In this document: piece by piece, positions 54,618-64,000 of the stretch | Layout: each line of letters begins with the position of its first letter | How positions within the stretch are numbered: the first letter of the stretch is position 1 | Made by a program: the position numbers and the translations under genes | NCBI GenBank assembly: GCA_934045075.1 | Contig: OW203727.1 | Location: forward strand, 24,565,311-24,629,310 | DNA: 64,000 nt | Origin: Yponomeuta sedellus | Lineage: Eukaryota; Arthropoda; Insecta; Lepidoptera; Yponomeutidae | Direction: 5' to 3' | The notes under the pieces: generated by a model | The model's database searches: none | What the model was told of the DNA's origin: nothing | What the model saw: only the letters and a program-made list of their open reading frames with translations

Positions 54618-55637
54618 ATGGATAATGTAGACATCCTGTCCAACGAGTTGGACAATTTCACAATATCTCAGGCAGTTGAATGTGAAGTCGATAACTACAA
54701 GTCCTTGTTTTGCACACAAAAAGATAGCGTTACTATTCTCTCACAAAATATAAGAAGTATTAATCGTAACATGTTAGACTTTGAAGTTCTTTTAAATAGA
54801 TTGGGTGTAGAACATGATCTGTTGATACTCACAGAATGTTGGCTATCTCATATAAACACAATCCCCCCTTTGGACAGTTATAACTCATTTTTTGCAACTA
54901 AAAATCCCATTCAAAATGACGGAGTTGTTGCCTATATTAAAAACCATCTGACTTATTTGATTGAAGAACCAGACTTTACGGATTGCAATGCACTTGTAAT
55001 TAAGCTCGGTAACAATGATACAGCAATTATTGCTGTCTACCGTTCACCTTCATATCAAGATATAGACCCTTTTCTATCGTCTTTGGATAAAATCGTCTCT
55101 AGTCTTGATAGTTTTAAAAATGTTATACTCACGGGCGACATAAATATTGATATTCGTAAAGTCCAAAGCTCTACTAAAGATTCTTACCTAACATTAGCAG
55201 CTTATCATGGTTTATTACCTACTCATACCTTTGTCACTAGAGACGCAAGTGACTCTTGCATCGATCATGTCCTTCTAAAAACCAAATTGCCCTCTTTAAC
55301 AACAGTTATACAAAGCTCAATTACTGACCACAAAACTACAACTCTTTGCCTTAGCAAAAAAATTCCCCGCCCTAACGAATTTGCAACAATAAAGAAAGTT
55401 AACCATGAGGCACTGCAGAACGAAATCAAAAACATTAACTTCGAACCTATTTATGACTCAAACGACCCTAACTACATGACTTCATACCTAATAAACAAAA
55501 TAAAAGACGCTATTGACAAACATACTACTTTAACCAAACTATCATCTCGCAAAAAAATCATTAAGCCTTGGATCACACCCGGACTTGTACGATGCATTAA
55601 ACATAGGGATAAGCTACATAGGAAAACAAAAGCTGAT
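54618..55637 (+). pseudogene. LINE-A ORF2, endonuclease portion (interrupted)
   Basis: N-terminal part of ORF2, 340 codons, starting at the ATG at 54618. It is an apurinic/apyrimidinic-type endonuclease that nicks target DNA to prime reverse transcription. Conserved blocks in order: SQNIRSINRN (Asn), LILTECWLS (Glu), AIIAVYRSPS (Tyr), ILTGDINIDI (Asp-Asn-type metal/active-site block), SCIDHVL and SSITDHKT (Asp-His). The expected catalytic residues are present. The frame reaches the left CTGAT duplication at 55633-55637, where BEL/Pao entered. The next codons resume at 61865. Confidence 0.85.
55633..55637. repeat. BEL/Pao target-site duplication, left
   Basis: CTGAT, matching 61860-61864. A 5-bp duplication is usual for BEL/Pao. 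Confidence 0.92.
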
Positions 55638-55809
55638 TGTTTGAAAACTTTAGTTTAGTTTACATGTTGTCCACTAGATGGCGCTATTGTCACTCTACAT
55701 CGCAGTAGGGTTATGTTTCTGTGTTAGGATATATACCATGCTTGTCGAATTAATAAACGTTGGCTTTTTGATAGTAGCAGTGCGCGTTTTATTCGCCTCC
55801 GCAGCGACA
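55638..55809 (+). repeat. Left LTR (172 bp)
   Basis: Begins TGTTTGAAAAC and ends GCAGCGACA (TG...CA). It contains a TATA-like GATATATA at 55729, an AATAAA at 55752-55757 and the CTCF-like word CCACTAGATGGCGC at 55671-55684. Promoter and polyadenylation roles are inferred from these words. Confidence 0.93.
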
Positions 55810-55811
55810 TC

Positions 55812-55829
55812 TGGTGCCGAAACCCGGGA
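55812..55829 (+). promoter_or_regulatory. Primer-binding site, tRNA-Phe type
   Basis: TGGTGCCGAAACCCGGGA, two bases after the LTR, is complementary to the 3' end (with CCA) of eukaryotic cytosolic tRNA-Phe as I know it. It would prime minus-strand DNA synthesis. Confidence 0.82.
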
Positions 55830-56295
55830 GAAACAGAGTTGGACTTGTAAAATTCGTGAGTAAATGTGAGAAAATAATCAGTGTTTAAAAGAATTGTGAA
55901 ATTTAAGTGTGATTTGGAACTTAGCAAAATCAGTGAACTAAATTTGGGACATAGAAAAATTAAGAGCTGTTAAAAACTTGTAAAATTTCGAGTAGTGATG
56001 TGGAACTTAGTAAAATCTGTGAATTTGGACTTAGAAAAATTGAGAGTTATTTAGAACTTGTAAAATTTCAAGCAGTGGTTTGGGACTTAGAAAAATTTGA
56101 GAAGCGCCTTTAAGAAGTTGTAAAATTTCTGTCAAGTGACTGAGACTTTGTGCATTTTGTGAATTCTACACTTGGGAAATTTTCGGAAGTCGAGACTTTG
56201 AATATTTTGTGGATTCATCAAGTGAATATTTTAACATAGTCTCTGGACAATCAACTTAAACTTTGTTGCAGTGCTTCTAAGACATAGCTTTCAAA
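55830..56295 (+). other. BEL/Pao leader with degenerate tandem repeats
   Basis: From about 55880 to 56150 the words GGAACTTAG, TTAGAAAAATT and CTTGTAAAATTTC recur in order two to four times with a spacing near 80 bp. Possibly the RNA packaging region. Confidence 0.6.
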
Positions 56296-59200
56296 ATGAA
56301 TACGTTTGTACTTAGCCAAGAGGATTTGTTAGAGCGTCTACATAAGGCTTTTACAAATTATAAAAAGTCTCCTAAGGATAGAATCACGGTGTCATATATT
56401 GAGTCGCGAACAGAAAGCTTAGAGAAATGTCGAGATAACTTCGAAGATATGCACTTTAAAATTATTAGCTGTCTGGACACCGCGGTGAAAAAGTCAGAGT
56501 TACCCTACTTTAAAGATGATCTATACATACAATTCGAAGACGTTTATATCGAGTACAAGACACGATTGAAGGAAGACTTGAGAAAATTCCTTAAGAAGGA
56601 ACCTCCGGTAGCTGGCGTGTCTTCTCATACAGTAGCGGAAGTCAGACTGCCGCAGATAAATTTGCCGAGATTCTCTGGCAAATATGATGAGTGGGAAAGC
56701 TTTCATGACATGTTCTTGTCACTTATTCACATGAATAAATCGTTGAGTGCAGTTCAAAAATTACACTACTTAAAATGTAGTCTATATGGAGAAGCCGAAC
56801 AATTACTAAAGAATATTGCCACAACAGACACAAATTATGAAGAAGCTTGGAAGCAACTGACGCGACGTTACACAAATAAGAGATTTAACTGCAACGAAGT
56901 TATGAAGGTTTTGTTTAGTCAGAGAAATTTGTCTACAGAGTCGGCTACTGGTATCAAACAATTACTAGACAAAACATCAGCCTGTCTGAATTCTTTGGAA
57001 AATCTAAAGATAGAAACAAGTTCCTGGGATGCAATCATAAATCACTTAGTTCTTACAAAACTCGATTCTGAGTCAAGAAAGTTATGGGAACTTCAAGTGA
57101 GTCAAACTGAGTCGGAGCAATTGCCTACCTGGAAACAATTGAGCAAATTTCTTGAGACAAGATTTCGGACTTTGGAGATGTTAGATGGAGTAAAGACTCC
57201 ACATAAGCCACTACACAACAATTCTAATGCAAAGTCATCGACTAACAAGAAAACATTTCATTCTACTACGACTGAGGAAACAAAAGATGTGAAAAATAAT
57301 GAGAAAGTATACAATAATAATGAGAAAGTCTGCGCGATGTGTGACGGGGCACATGCTATATATCAATGCAAACAATTTGAAGGACAATCTCCAGAAGCGA
57401 GAAGTGAGTTTGTACAATCGAAGGGATTGTGTTTCAATTGTTTGTCGTCCAACCATTCAGTGAGAAGTTGTCGGCAGTCTATGTGCTGTCGTCGGTGTGG
57501 CAGAAGACACCATTTGATGCTACACTATGAGAGAGTAACACCACAAGAGCCTGAGAAGAAAGTTGCTGCTCATTTCGCAGCTGAGAGCAAAGAGAGTAGT
57601 GTTTTGTTAGCCACCGCTATGGTTAGAATTAAATCGAGTAAAGATCATTCATTAATAGTGCGAGCACTGATTGATCAAGGATCAGAAGTGTCGTTTGTGA
57701 CAGAGGCAACTACACAATCCTTGGGTCTTAAAAAATCTTTTGTTAATGGCGTAGTTTCGGGAATAGGTGAGGGTCAAACAAAAACCAAAAGTATGGTTTC
57801 GTTTAGAATAGAGTCCCTTAATAACCCTAACTTTTCCATAACGATGAACGCTTTAGTGTTGAGGAACTTAACTTCGTTCCTCCCATCCAGCGAGACTGTA
57901 ATTTTGGATTGGCCTTTAATTCAAAATCTGAACTTAGCGGATCCAAAGTACGGTTCACCTGGAAAAATTGATATTATACTGGGTGCTGATGTCTACGGCG
58001 CAATTATAAGGGAAGGTCTACTGAAACATCCGTCACCAAACGGTCCCATTGCGCAGAATACGCAATTTGGATGGATTTTGTCTGGACCAGTCGAGGGCAG
58101 CTCGAGTTCTGTGGAGCACCACGTCGTTAGTCTACATACACAGGTGAAAGAAGATCAACTGCTGAGGCAATTTTGGGAGATTGAGAGAGAGCCAGATTCT
58201 ATCGGAAAAGGAATGACTAGAGAAGAGTTAAAGTGTGAAAAGTTTTACGAAGAGACGACACAGCGAGATGAGAGTGGACGTTTCATCGTAAGACTACCGT
58301 TAAAGAGTCCTAATCCCGAGTGTTTGGAAGGCAATACGAGAGATATTGCAATGAAAAGGCTTACACAGTTAGAAAAAAGGCTATATAAGAACCCGAAATT
58401 ACATGAAGAGTACCAGATGGTAATAGACGATTATCTTGAGCAAGAGCATATGGAGCTGATAACTGAGAAAGAGCAAGTTGAAAAGGAAAATGTGGTGTAT
58501 CTTCCACACCACGCTGTCGTAAGAGAAGATAAAGAAACAACGAAGGTGAGAATTGTGTTTAACGCTTCTAGCAAAGGTATAAATAATGTGTCTTTAAATG
58601 ATGACCTTCTTGTCGGGCCTAAACTACAGCTTGATTTGAGACACACTTTAATGAGATGGAGACGCCACAGAATTTGTATTGTCGCTGATATTAAGCAAAT
58701 GTATCGGCAGGTTAAGGTGGATCTGCAAGATGGGGATTATCAAAGAATATTGTGGAGAGCGAACAAGTTCGAGCCCGTACAACATTATCGGATATTACGT
58801 CTTACCTTCGGTACAGCATGCGCTCCTTATTTGGCTGTAAAGTCCTTACAACAACTCGCCAAGGACGAGGAGATGAAATACCCGAAAGCTTCAGAAATTA
58901 CTAGAAGGGATTACTACATGGATGATTTACTTACCGGATGTGAGAGTCCTGAAGAAGCGATTGAGATATTCGAACAGATGAATGAGTTAATGAGAGCTGG
59001 AGGTTTCGAGTTACAAAAATGGAGCACGAATTGCGGAGAGCTGCTAAACCACATCAAAAAAGAGAGTCTAAAGATCGATAAATTAGTAATATTCAAACAA
59101 AATGGTATGATGAAAGTATTGGGAATTGCATGAAATAAAAATACTGATGAGTTCGAATATGACATGCCACTGCCGGAGAAAACTGAAATAATAACTAAGA

Positions 59201-60494
59201 GGAAGGTGTTATCAGATATTGCAAGATTATATGATCCTATGGGTTGGATTGCACCCGTCATTATTAATGCCAAGATTTTTATGCAGCAGCTGTGAAAATC
59301 CGGTCTAAACTGGGATGATAATCTGCCCGAGGAGTTGTTGCGTGGATGGTCTACCTTTCAAGAAGACCTCACCAATGTAGAGAAAGTGTCGATACCTAGA
59401 TGGTTAAAAATGAAACGAGAAGATTACGTAGAGCTGCACGTATTTGCTGACGCTTCACAAGCAGGATACGCCGCCGCCGTCTATCTGAAATCAAAAAATA
59501 TTAGTGGAGAAATACAAAGTAATTTAATAACCGCAAAAACCAAAGTAGCACCGATAGAGAAGGAACTTTCGATTCCAAGGATGGAGTTGTGCGCTGCTCA
59601 GCTTGCCTCAAAATTGATATTTGAAGTGTCACAAATTATGGAAGTGCCAAAGGAGAACCTGCACGCTTGGTCAGACAGTACAGTTGTACTAGCGTGGATA
59701 GCCGGAGAACCAAGTCGTTGGACCACTTTTGTCAGCAATAGAGTCTCGGAGATACTTACAGTGCTTGATAGAGAACAATGGAACCATGTGAGTACTTACC
59801 AAAATCCTGCTGACTGCGCCTCTCGTGGTACATCAGCCACAGAGCTGATACAAAAAAAATTGTGGTGGCATGGTCCTGAGTTTTTACGCAGAAAGGAGTA
59901 TGTTAGTCAGAGCTGCAAACATTTCGTAACAAGCGAAGAAACGAGACCAGTAAAAACTTTGACAACAACTGTAGCTAAGGAGCAGTTCATTTGGTTACGA
60001 TTTTCTAACCTAACGAAAATGTTGATAGTGTTATCGTACTGTAGAAGAATAGCCAATTACAAAATAGAAAAGGAGAGAAGACCAAAGAACGTAACTACAC
60101 TTGTAACGCCAAATGAGAGAGAAGAAGTTTTAAAGTTTTGTGTGAGAGAAACCCAGATCTTACACTTTAGAGAAGAGATAAAACAAATCGAGGCACGTGA
60201 AAGTGTTTCCCCCAGTAGTAAACTCAACACTCTTAGTCCTTTTGTTGATGATAATGGCATTTTAAGAGTGGGTGGACGTACACATGAAGCTGAAGCGGGA
60301 TTCGATAGAAGGCATCCTATGATATTGCCTAGTGAGAGTCATATCACTAAGCTGGTAGTCGAGGATGCACACCTCAAATCACTTCACGGAGGGCCTCAAT
60401 TAATGTTGAATTTATTGAGATCAAAATTTTGGATAATCAGAGCACGAGATTTGGCCAAAAGATTACATGGTATTCTATTTTGTGATATCGCAAA
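56296..60494 (+). pseudogene. BEL/Pao gag-pro-RT-RNase H with in-frame stops
   Basis: Polyprotein from the ATG at 56296. Gag (DUF1759 type) has LPRFSGKYDEWESFHDMFLS near residue 125. Cysteine/histidine knuckles begin at residues 346 (CAMCDGAHAIYQC), 379 (CFNCLSSNHSVRSC) and about 397 (CCRRCGRRHH). The aspartic protease motif is LIDQGSE with Asp460. RT has VRIVFNASSK, DIKQMYRQVK and YMDD at residues 874-877. RNase H shows FADASQAGYAAAVY and AWSDSTVVLAW further on. TGA stops at 59131-59133 and 59293-59295 sit where related proteins have Trp. The frame otherwise continues to about 60485, where it is lost inside the integrase zinc-binding region. Confidence 0.88.
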
Positions 60495-61505
60495 TGTGTT
60501 AGGTGTCTGAGATATGCAAAGCAGAATAATAATCCATTTATGGGTCAGATACCAGAGGCGAGATTGAAACCCATTAGACCTTTCAAGATCTCCGGAGTCG
60601 ACTTTACGGGCCATATAAACATTAGATTTTCTCCTGGAAGGGGCTCAAAATCGTACAAAGGGTACATATGTGTTCTGATATGTATGGTTTCCAAAGCGAT
60701 TCATCTTGAAGCGGTATCAGACCTGACCGCTCAAGGATTTATAGCTGCATTCAGAAGATTTGTTGCGAGAAGAGGCCATTGTCAAACTTTATACAGCGAT
60801 AACGGAACCAATTTTGTTGGTGCCAGCAGAGAATTACGAGAAATGTTTGATCGTTCAAAGTCACAACTGCCAAATGAAATTGGCAGATTGTTAGCTAATG
60901 ACGGAACGACGTGGAGCTTCATTCCTCCACATGCTCCTAATTTCGGTGGATTATGGGAAGCAGGTGTGCGCTCTACAAAGGCTCACTTAAAGAGGGTGAT
61001 AGGGGACTCTACTTTAACGTTTGAGGAGTTAGCTACCGTTTTAGCTCAAATAGAAGCGTGTTTGAATTCACGCCCTCTGTCACACTTGAGCAGCTGTTCC
61101 GATGATCCTATGCCTTTGACGCCAGGTCATTTTCTTGTAGGAGAGCCACTAATTATTCTTCCTGACGAAAATTATGATAATACACAAATAACGGGTTTAC
61201 AGAGGTGGAAGTATACTCAAAAGATGGTTAATGATTTTTGGAGAAAATGGTCGGAAGAGTATCTAGTGACCCTCAATCAGAGATATAAATGGAATGTTAA
61301 AAAATCTGAACCTGAAATTGACGATATTGTTATTATTAGAGAGCATAATTTACCGCCAGCTAAATGGCTGCTAAGAAGAATTGTAGAAAAACACCCTGGT
61401 AAAGATAATGTCACAAGAGTTGTTACTATTAAAACAAAAACTGGATTGAGTAAGAGACCCTGTAATAAGTTATGTTTTTCGCCTAAGTCAGATACTGATA
61501 AGTAA
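60495..61505 (+). pseudogene. BEL/Pao integrase, frame-shifted from upstream pol
   Basis: This enzyme would insert the cDNA into the genome. The zinc-binding HHCC domain is split: the histidine pair (HLKSLHGG near 60371) is in the upstream frame, while CVRC starts at 60495 in this frame. The likely cause is one missing A in the run 60492-60494. The catalytic core has GVDFTG (first Asp), YSDNGTNFVG (second Asp) and GGLWEAGVRS (Glu). The C-terminal part (FWRKWSEEYLVTLNQRYKW) matches the DUF5641 region typical of BEL/Pao. Stop TAA at 61503-61505. Confidence 0.87.
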
Positions 61506-61676
61506 GTTCTGTTATATGTTACTTTACCTTTTAAGATTATATTAATATGTTGTATTAGCTAATAGCTGCCATACAAAGATGTAAGTTTCCTTATTTTAGT
61601 GAAGATTATGTACGTGAGAGGATTTTAACTAATTTCATCTGTATGTTGGATCCTTTGTTAAAGAACAAGGTTCTTT

Positions 61677-61687
61677 GGTGGGCGGGA
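61677..61687 (+). promoter_or_regulatory. Polypurine tract
   Basis: GGTGGGCGGGA directly before the right LTR, the usual position for plus-strand priming. It contains one T and one C. Confidence 0.75.
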
Positions 61688-61859
61688 TGTTTGAAAACTT
61701 TAGTTTAGTTTACATGTTGTCCACTAGATGGCGCTATTGTCACTCTACATCGCAGTAGGGTTATGTTTCTGTGTTAGGATATATACCATGCTTGTCGAAT
61801 TAATAAACGTTGGCTTTTTGATAGTAGCAGTGCGCGTTTTATTCGCCTCCGCAGCGACA
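61688..61859 (+). repeat. Right LTR (172 bp)
   Basis: Identical to 55638-55809 in my reading. CTCF-like word at 61721-61734. Confidence 0.93.
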
Positions 61860-61864
61860 CTGAT
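61860..61864. repeat. BEL/Pao target-site duplication, right
   Basis: CTGAT, matching 55633-55637. Confidence 0.92.
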
Positions 61865-63781
61865 CCAAATGATAATACAATAAAGGTTATTTATAAACGC
61901 TACAGAAATTTTTGCACTACTCTTTTAAAAAAACTTAAACGTAATTATGAAAAAAACTTAATTAAAGAAGCCGGTAAAAATAATAAAAAAATTTGGGATG
62001 CAATAAAAAACATAACAAACACACATAAAACGAAGAGCTACCCTAAGGAATTACTTACAGTATCAGATTCCCCTGAGGAATCACTAAATAGCGTTAACAC
62101 ATATTTTAGTAACGTAGGTAAGCTACTAGCGGAGGACCTACTTAAACAACAACCAAACTCAAAGAGGGATACCGATGAACATCATGCCCCCCTTAAATCT
62201 TTTGTTCTGGATAGTACGGATGAAAATGAGGTGGATGGAATTATACTTTCTCTCAAGAATAACTGCTCTGTAGGATGGGATAATGTAGGAAATTCACTTA
62301 TAAAACAAAATAGGAAGGTACTTGTAACACCACTGACTTATATATGTAACAAGTGCCTAGAGCTAGGTATATTTCCGAATGACTTAAAAAGATCCCGAGT
62401 AATTCCTATCCACAAGGGAGGAGACAGAGATCTGATAAATAACTATAGGCCTATCTCAATCCTCCCAGCTATATCAAAGATATTAGAAAAAATTATTAAC
62501 CACAGATTCGTATCTTACCTCGAGGACAACAACTACCTGTCAAATCAACAATTTGGTTTCCGCTGTGGTAAATCTACAGACGATGCTGTTAATGAATTAG
62601 TCGAATATGTTAGCTTGAACTTGGACAAGGGAAACAAATGTCTTTCGATCTTTCTTGACCTGGCAAAGGCTTTTGATTCGATCTCTGTCCCCATTCTCAT
62701 AAAGAAATTAGAAAATATTGGCATTAGAGGTACTCCGCTTAAGTTATTTGTAGACTATCTTACAAACAGAAAACAGTCCGTTAAGTTGGGAACTCAAGTC
62801 AGTGCGGAACTGCCTATTTGTTACGGTGTCCCACAGGGCAGTATTTTGGGGCCTACACTCTTTCTTGTGTATCTTAACGACGTCCTGTTGCTCAAATCCT
62901 TCCCAGGAAAAATTATCTCGTATGCCGATGACACGGCATTAGTTTTTACAGTCAAAACGTGGAAAGATACCTTCGAACACGGACAACGTGGATTCAATCA
63001 AGTATGCATGTGGCTGAAGGACAATGTGCTGACGTTAAATGCTGATAAAACAAAATACATAACTTTTTCCATTAGAGGTACAAATACAACTACCCAAAAA
63101 ATTAGAGCCCATACATGCTCCCGCACTGAAACCGCAAACTGCTCATGTAGCTTCTTGGAACAAGTTAGGGCCATCAGGTACCTGGGTATAGTAATTGATG
63201 AAAACCTTTCCTTTAAGGAACAAATTGAGCTGCTGTGTGGTAGAGTTCGAAAACTTATTTACGTCTTTAAAGTTCTCCGCCATATACTAGAACCTCACTT
63301 GTTAAAACAAACTTACTATACTCTTTGCCAATCTATAATTTCTTACTGCATCTTGTCGTGGGGAGGCGCGGCCAAAAGTACCATAAAAGGGCTTGAGGTA
63401 GCACAAAGAGCTGTTTTAAAAGTGTGTACATTCAGACCTTTCCGCTATCCTACGAAAGCTCTCTATGAGTTTTGTGAGGTACTGTCAGTACGTCAACTCT
63501 TCCTTCTCAGCATTGTACTAAAACAACATTCTAAATTGTCCTTCGATCCATCTATACTTAAAAAACGCAGGGCGTTTTCTGTATGTCCCCCGCTTATTAA
63601 GCATAAAACCTCCTTTATTCAAAAGTTTTTCCCCTTTCTAGGCCCATTTATCTATAACAAAGTAAATAAACTCCGCAACATTTTTAGATTAACTAAAGTA
63701 ATGTGTAAAATAAATATTTCACTGTGGCTCAAATCGCTATCTTACGATGAAACTGAGAAACTTCTAGAGATTTGTAAGTAA
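61865..63781 (+). pseudogene. LINE-A ORF2, reverse transcriptase portion (interrupted)
   Basis: Continues ORF2 in the frame of 54618-55637 from 61865 to the stop at 63779-63781 with no stop between, giving about 978 codons in all, a normal ORF2 size. RT blocks: NNYRPISILPAISKILEK near 62440, FGFRCGKSTDDAV, IFLDLAKAFDSIS, GVPQGSILGPTLFLVYLND near 62825, YADD (catalytic) at 62921-62932, YLGIVIDENLSF near 63180. The BEL/Pao insertion is the only disruption of ORF2 that I see. No RNase H domain is evident after RT. Confidence 0.87.
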
Positions 63782-64000
63782 ATATTTAATTTTAATATCA
63801 CCTTATTTATATATTTCACCGTTATAAAATAAATATATAAGTACTTATTTTTGGCAGTAGTACTCACCCTCTCTCTGTCAAACTCACACACTTACACACG
63901 CATACACACTCACGCATTCACATTTACATTCATTTTTTACTCACACACATAGGAGGGAGGTCAATTAACACTGAACACTTTTCCTCAAATACTTTTGTTT
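63782..64000 (+). other. LINE-A 3' UTR, runs off the window
   Basis: CA-rich from 63880 (CACACACTTACACACG and similar), as in copy 1. The (TTATC)n tail would lie beyond the window. Confidence 0.7.

Larger units (their letters stand above)
55638..61859 (+). mobile_element. BEL/Pao LTR retrotransposon, 6222 bp
   Basis: LTR-PBS-leader-gag-pro-RT-RNase H-integrase-PPT-LTR. Domain order with integrase last and a DUF1759-type gag places it in BEL/Pao. There is no envelope gene: 182 bp separate the pol stop from the right LTR. The two LTRs are identical over 172 bp, indicating recent insertion, while pol has two stops and one frameshift. Confidence 0.93.
53194..64000 (+). mobile_element. LINE-A copy 2, nearly complete, interrupted by BEL/Pao
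   Basis: Two-ORF non-LTR retrotransposon of the Jockey/CR1 group. In order: ORF1 (53204-54144), a 473-bp inter-ORF region, ORF2 endonuclease (54618-55637), the BEL/Pao insertion, ORF2 RT part (61865-63781), and CA-rich 3' UTR running off the window. The 5' boundary is not defined; a T tract precedes the first ATG. Confidence 0.85.

Noticed and set aside
54181..54630. 149-codon ORF between LINE-A ORF1 and ORF2
   Set aside because: Low-complexity AT-rich composition, overlaps the ORF2 start, no homologous motif.
61505..61687. Envelope gene in the BEL/Pao element
   Set aside because: Only 182 bp between the pol stop and the right LTR, no room for an env frame.
1..64000. Window from a W chromosome
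   Set aside because: The TE density would fit, but nothing in the sequence identifies the chromosome.

Overview
This window looks like intergenic or intronic DNA from an insect, most likely a moth or butterfly (Lepidoptera). The evidence is the mix of repeats: tRNA-derived SINEs, RTE-type retroposons with (ATGT)n, (GAT)n and (GAA)n tails, Helitron-like ends, short inverted-repeat DNA elements, a BEL/Pao LTR retrotransposon and Jockey/CR1-group LINEs. I found no convincing host protein-coding gene and no functional tRNA or rRNA gene. All long reading frames belong to transposable elements. Working labels: LINE-A (the large EN/RT element), LINE-B (a second non-LTR family known from 3' ends), RTE-M ((ATGT)n tail), RG (GAA-tailed, RTE-derived short element), S1, S2, S3 (tRNA-derived SINE families), U1 (unclassified dispersed repeat of about 345 bp), M1 (short TIR element).

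Layout. 1-2125 is the 3' part of a LINE-A copy with broken RT frames, followed by an RTE-M insertion with a perfect 13-bp target duplication. 2.5-53 kb is a patchwork of short retroposons and TIR elements in AT-rich unique DNA. 53.2 kb to the window end is a second, nearly complete LINE-A: ORF1 with coiled coil and baculovirus-FP-like region, then ORF2 with endonuclease and RT. It is split by a 6222-bp BEL/Pao element whose two 172-bp LTRs are identical and which is flanked by a CTGAT duplication. Without the insertion the ORF2 frame is continuous, about 978 codons.

Most unusual system. The S1 family (tRNA-like head with A and B boxes, ending in AGGTTTTTA or in a further TTAGTGCATTAAAAATA-type tail) occurs about 16 times. 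Several copies are inverted duplications, compound arrays or collapsed micro-copies, yet each of these lies within a single 9-13 bp target duplication. The clearest is 45054-45695, two 283-nt arms around a 27-nt loop plus a 47-nt tail. This suggests that fold-back or multimeric S1 molecules integrate as one unit, presumably by LINE machinery. A second notable element is 48053-48943, an inverted-repeat element with GGCGCAT motifs oriented inward from both ends.

Mechanistically the window is a record of nested insertions: LINE and RTE enzymes supply the chemistry, the SINEs and short elements are presumably mobilised in trans, and BEL/Pao is the youngest datable insertion. Four frameshifts in the large elements all look like one-base homopolymer losses, so some could be assembly errors.
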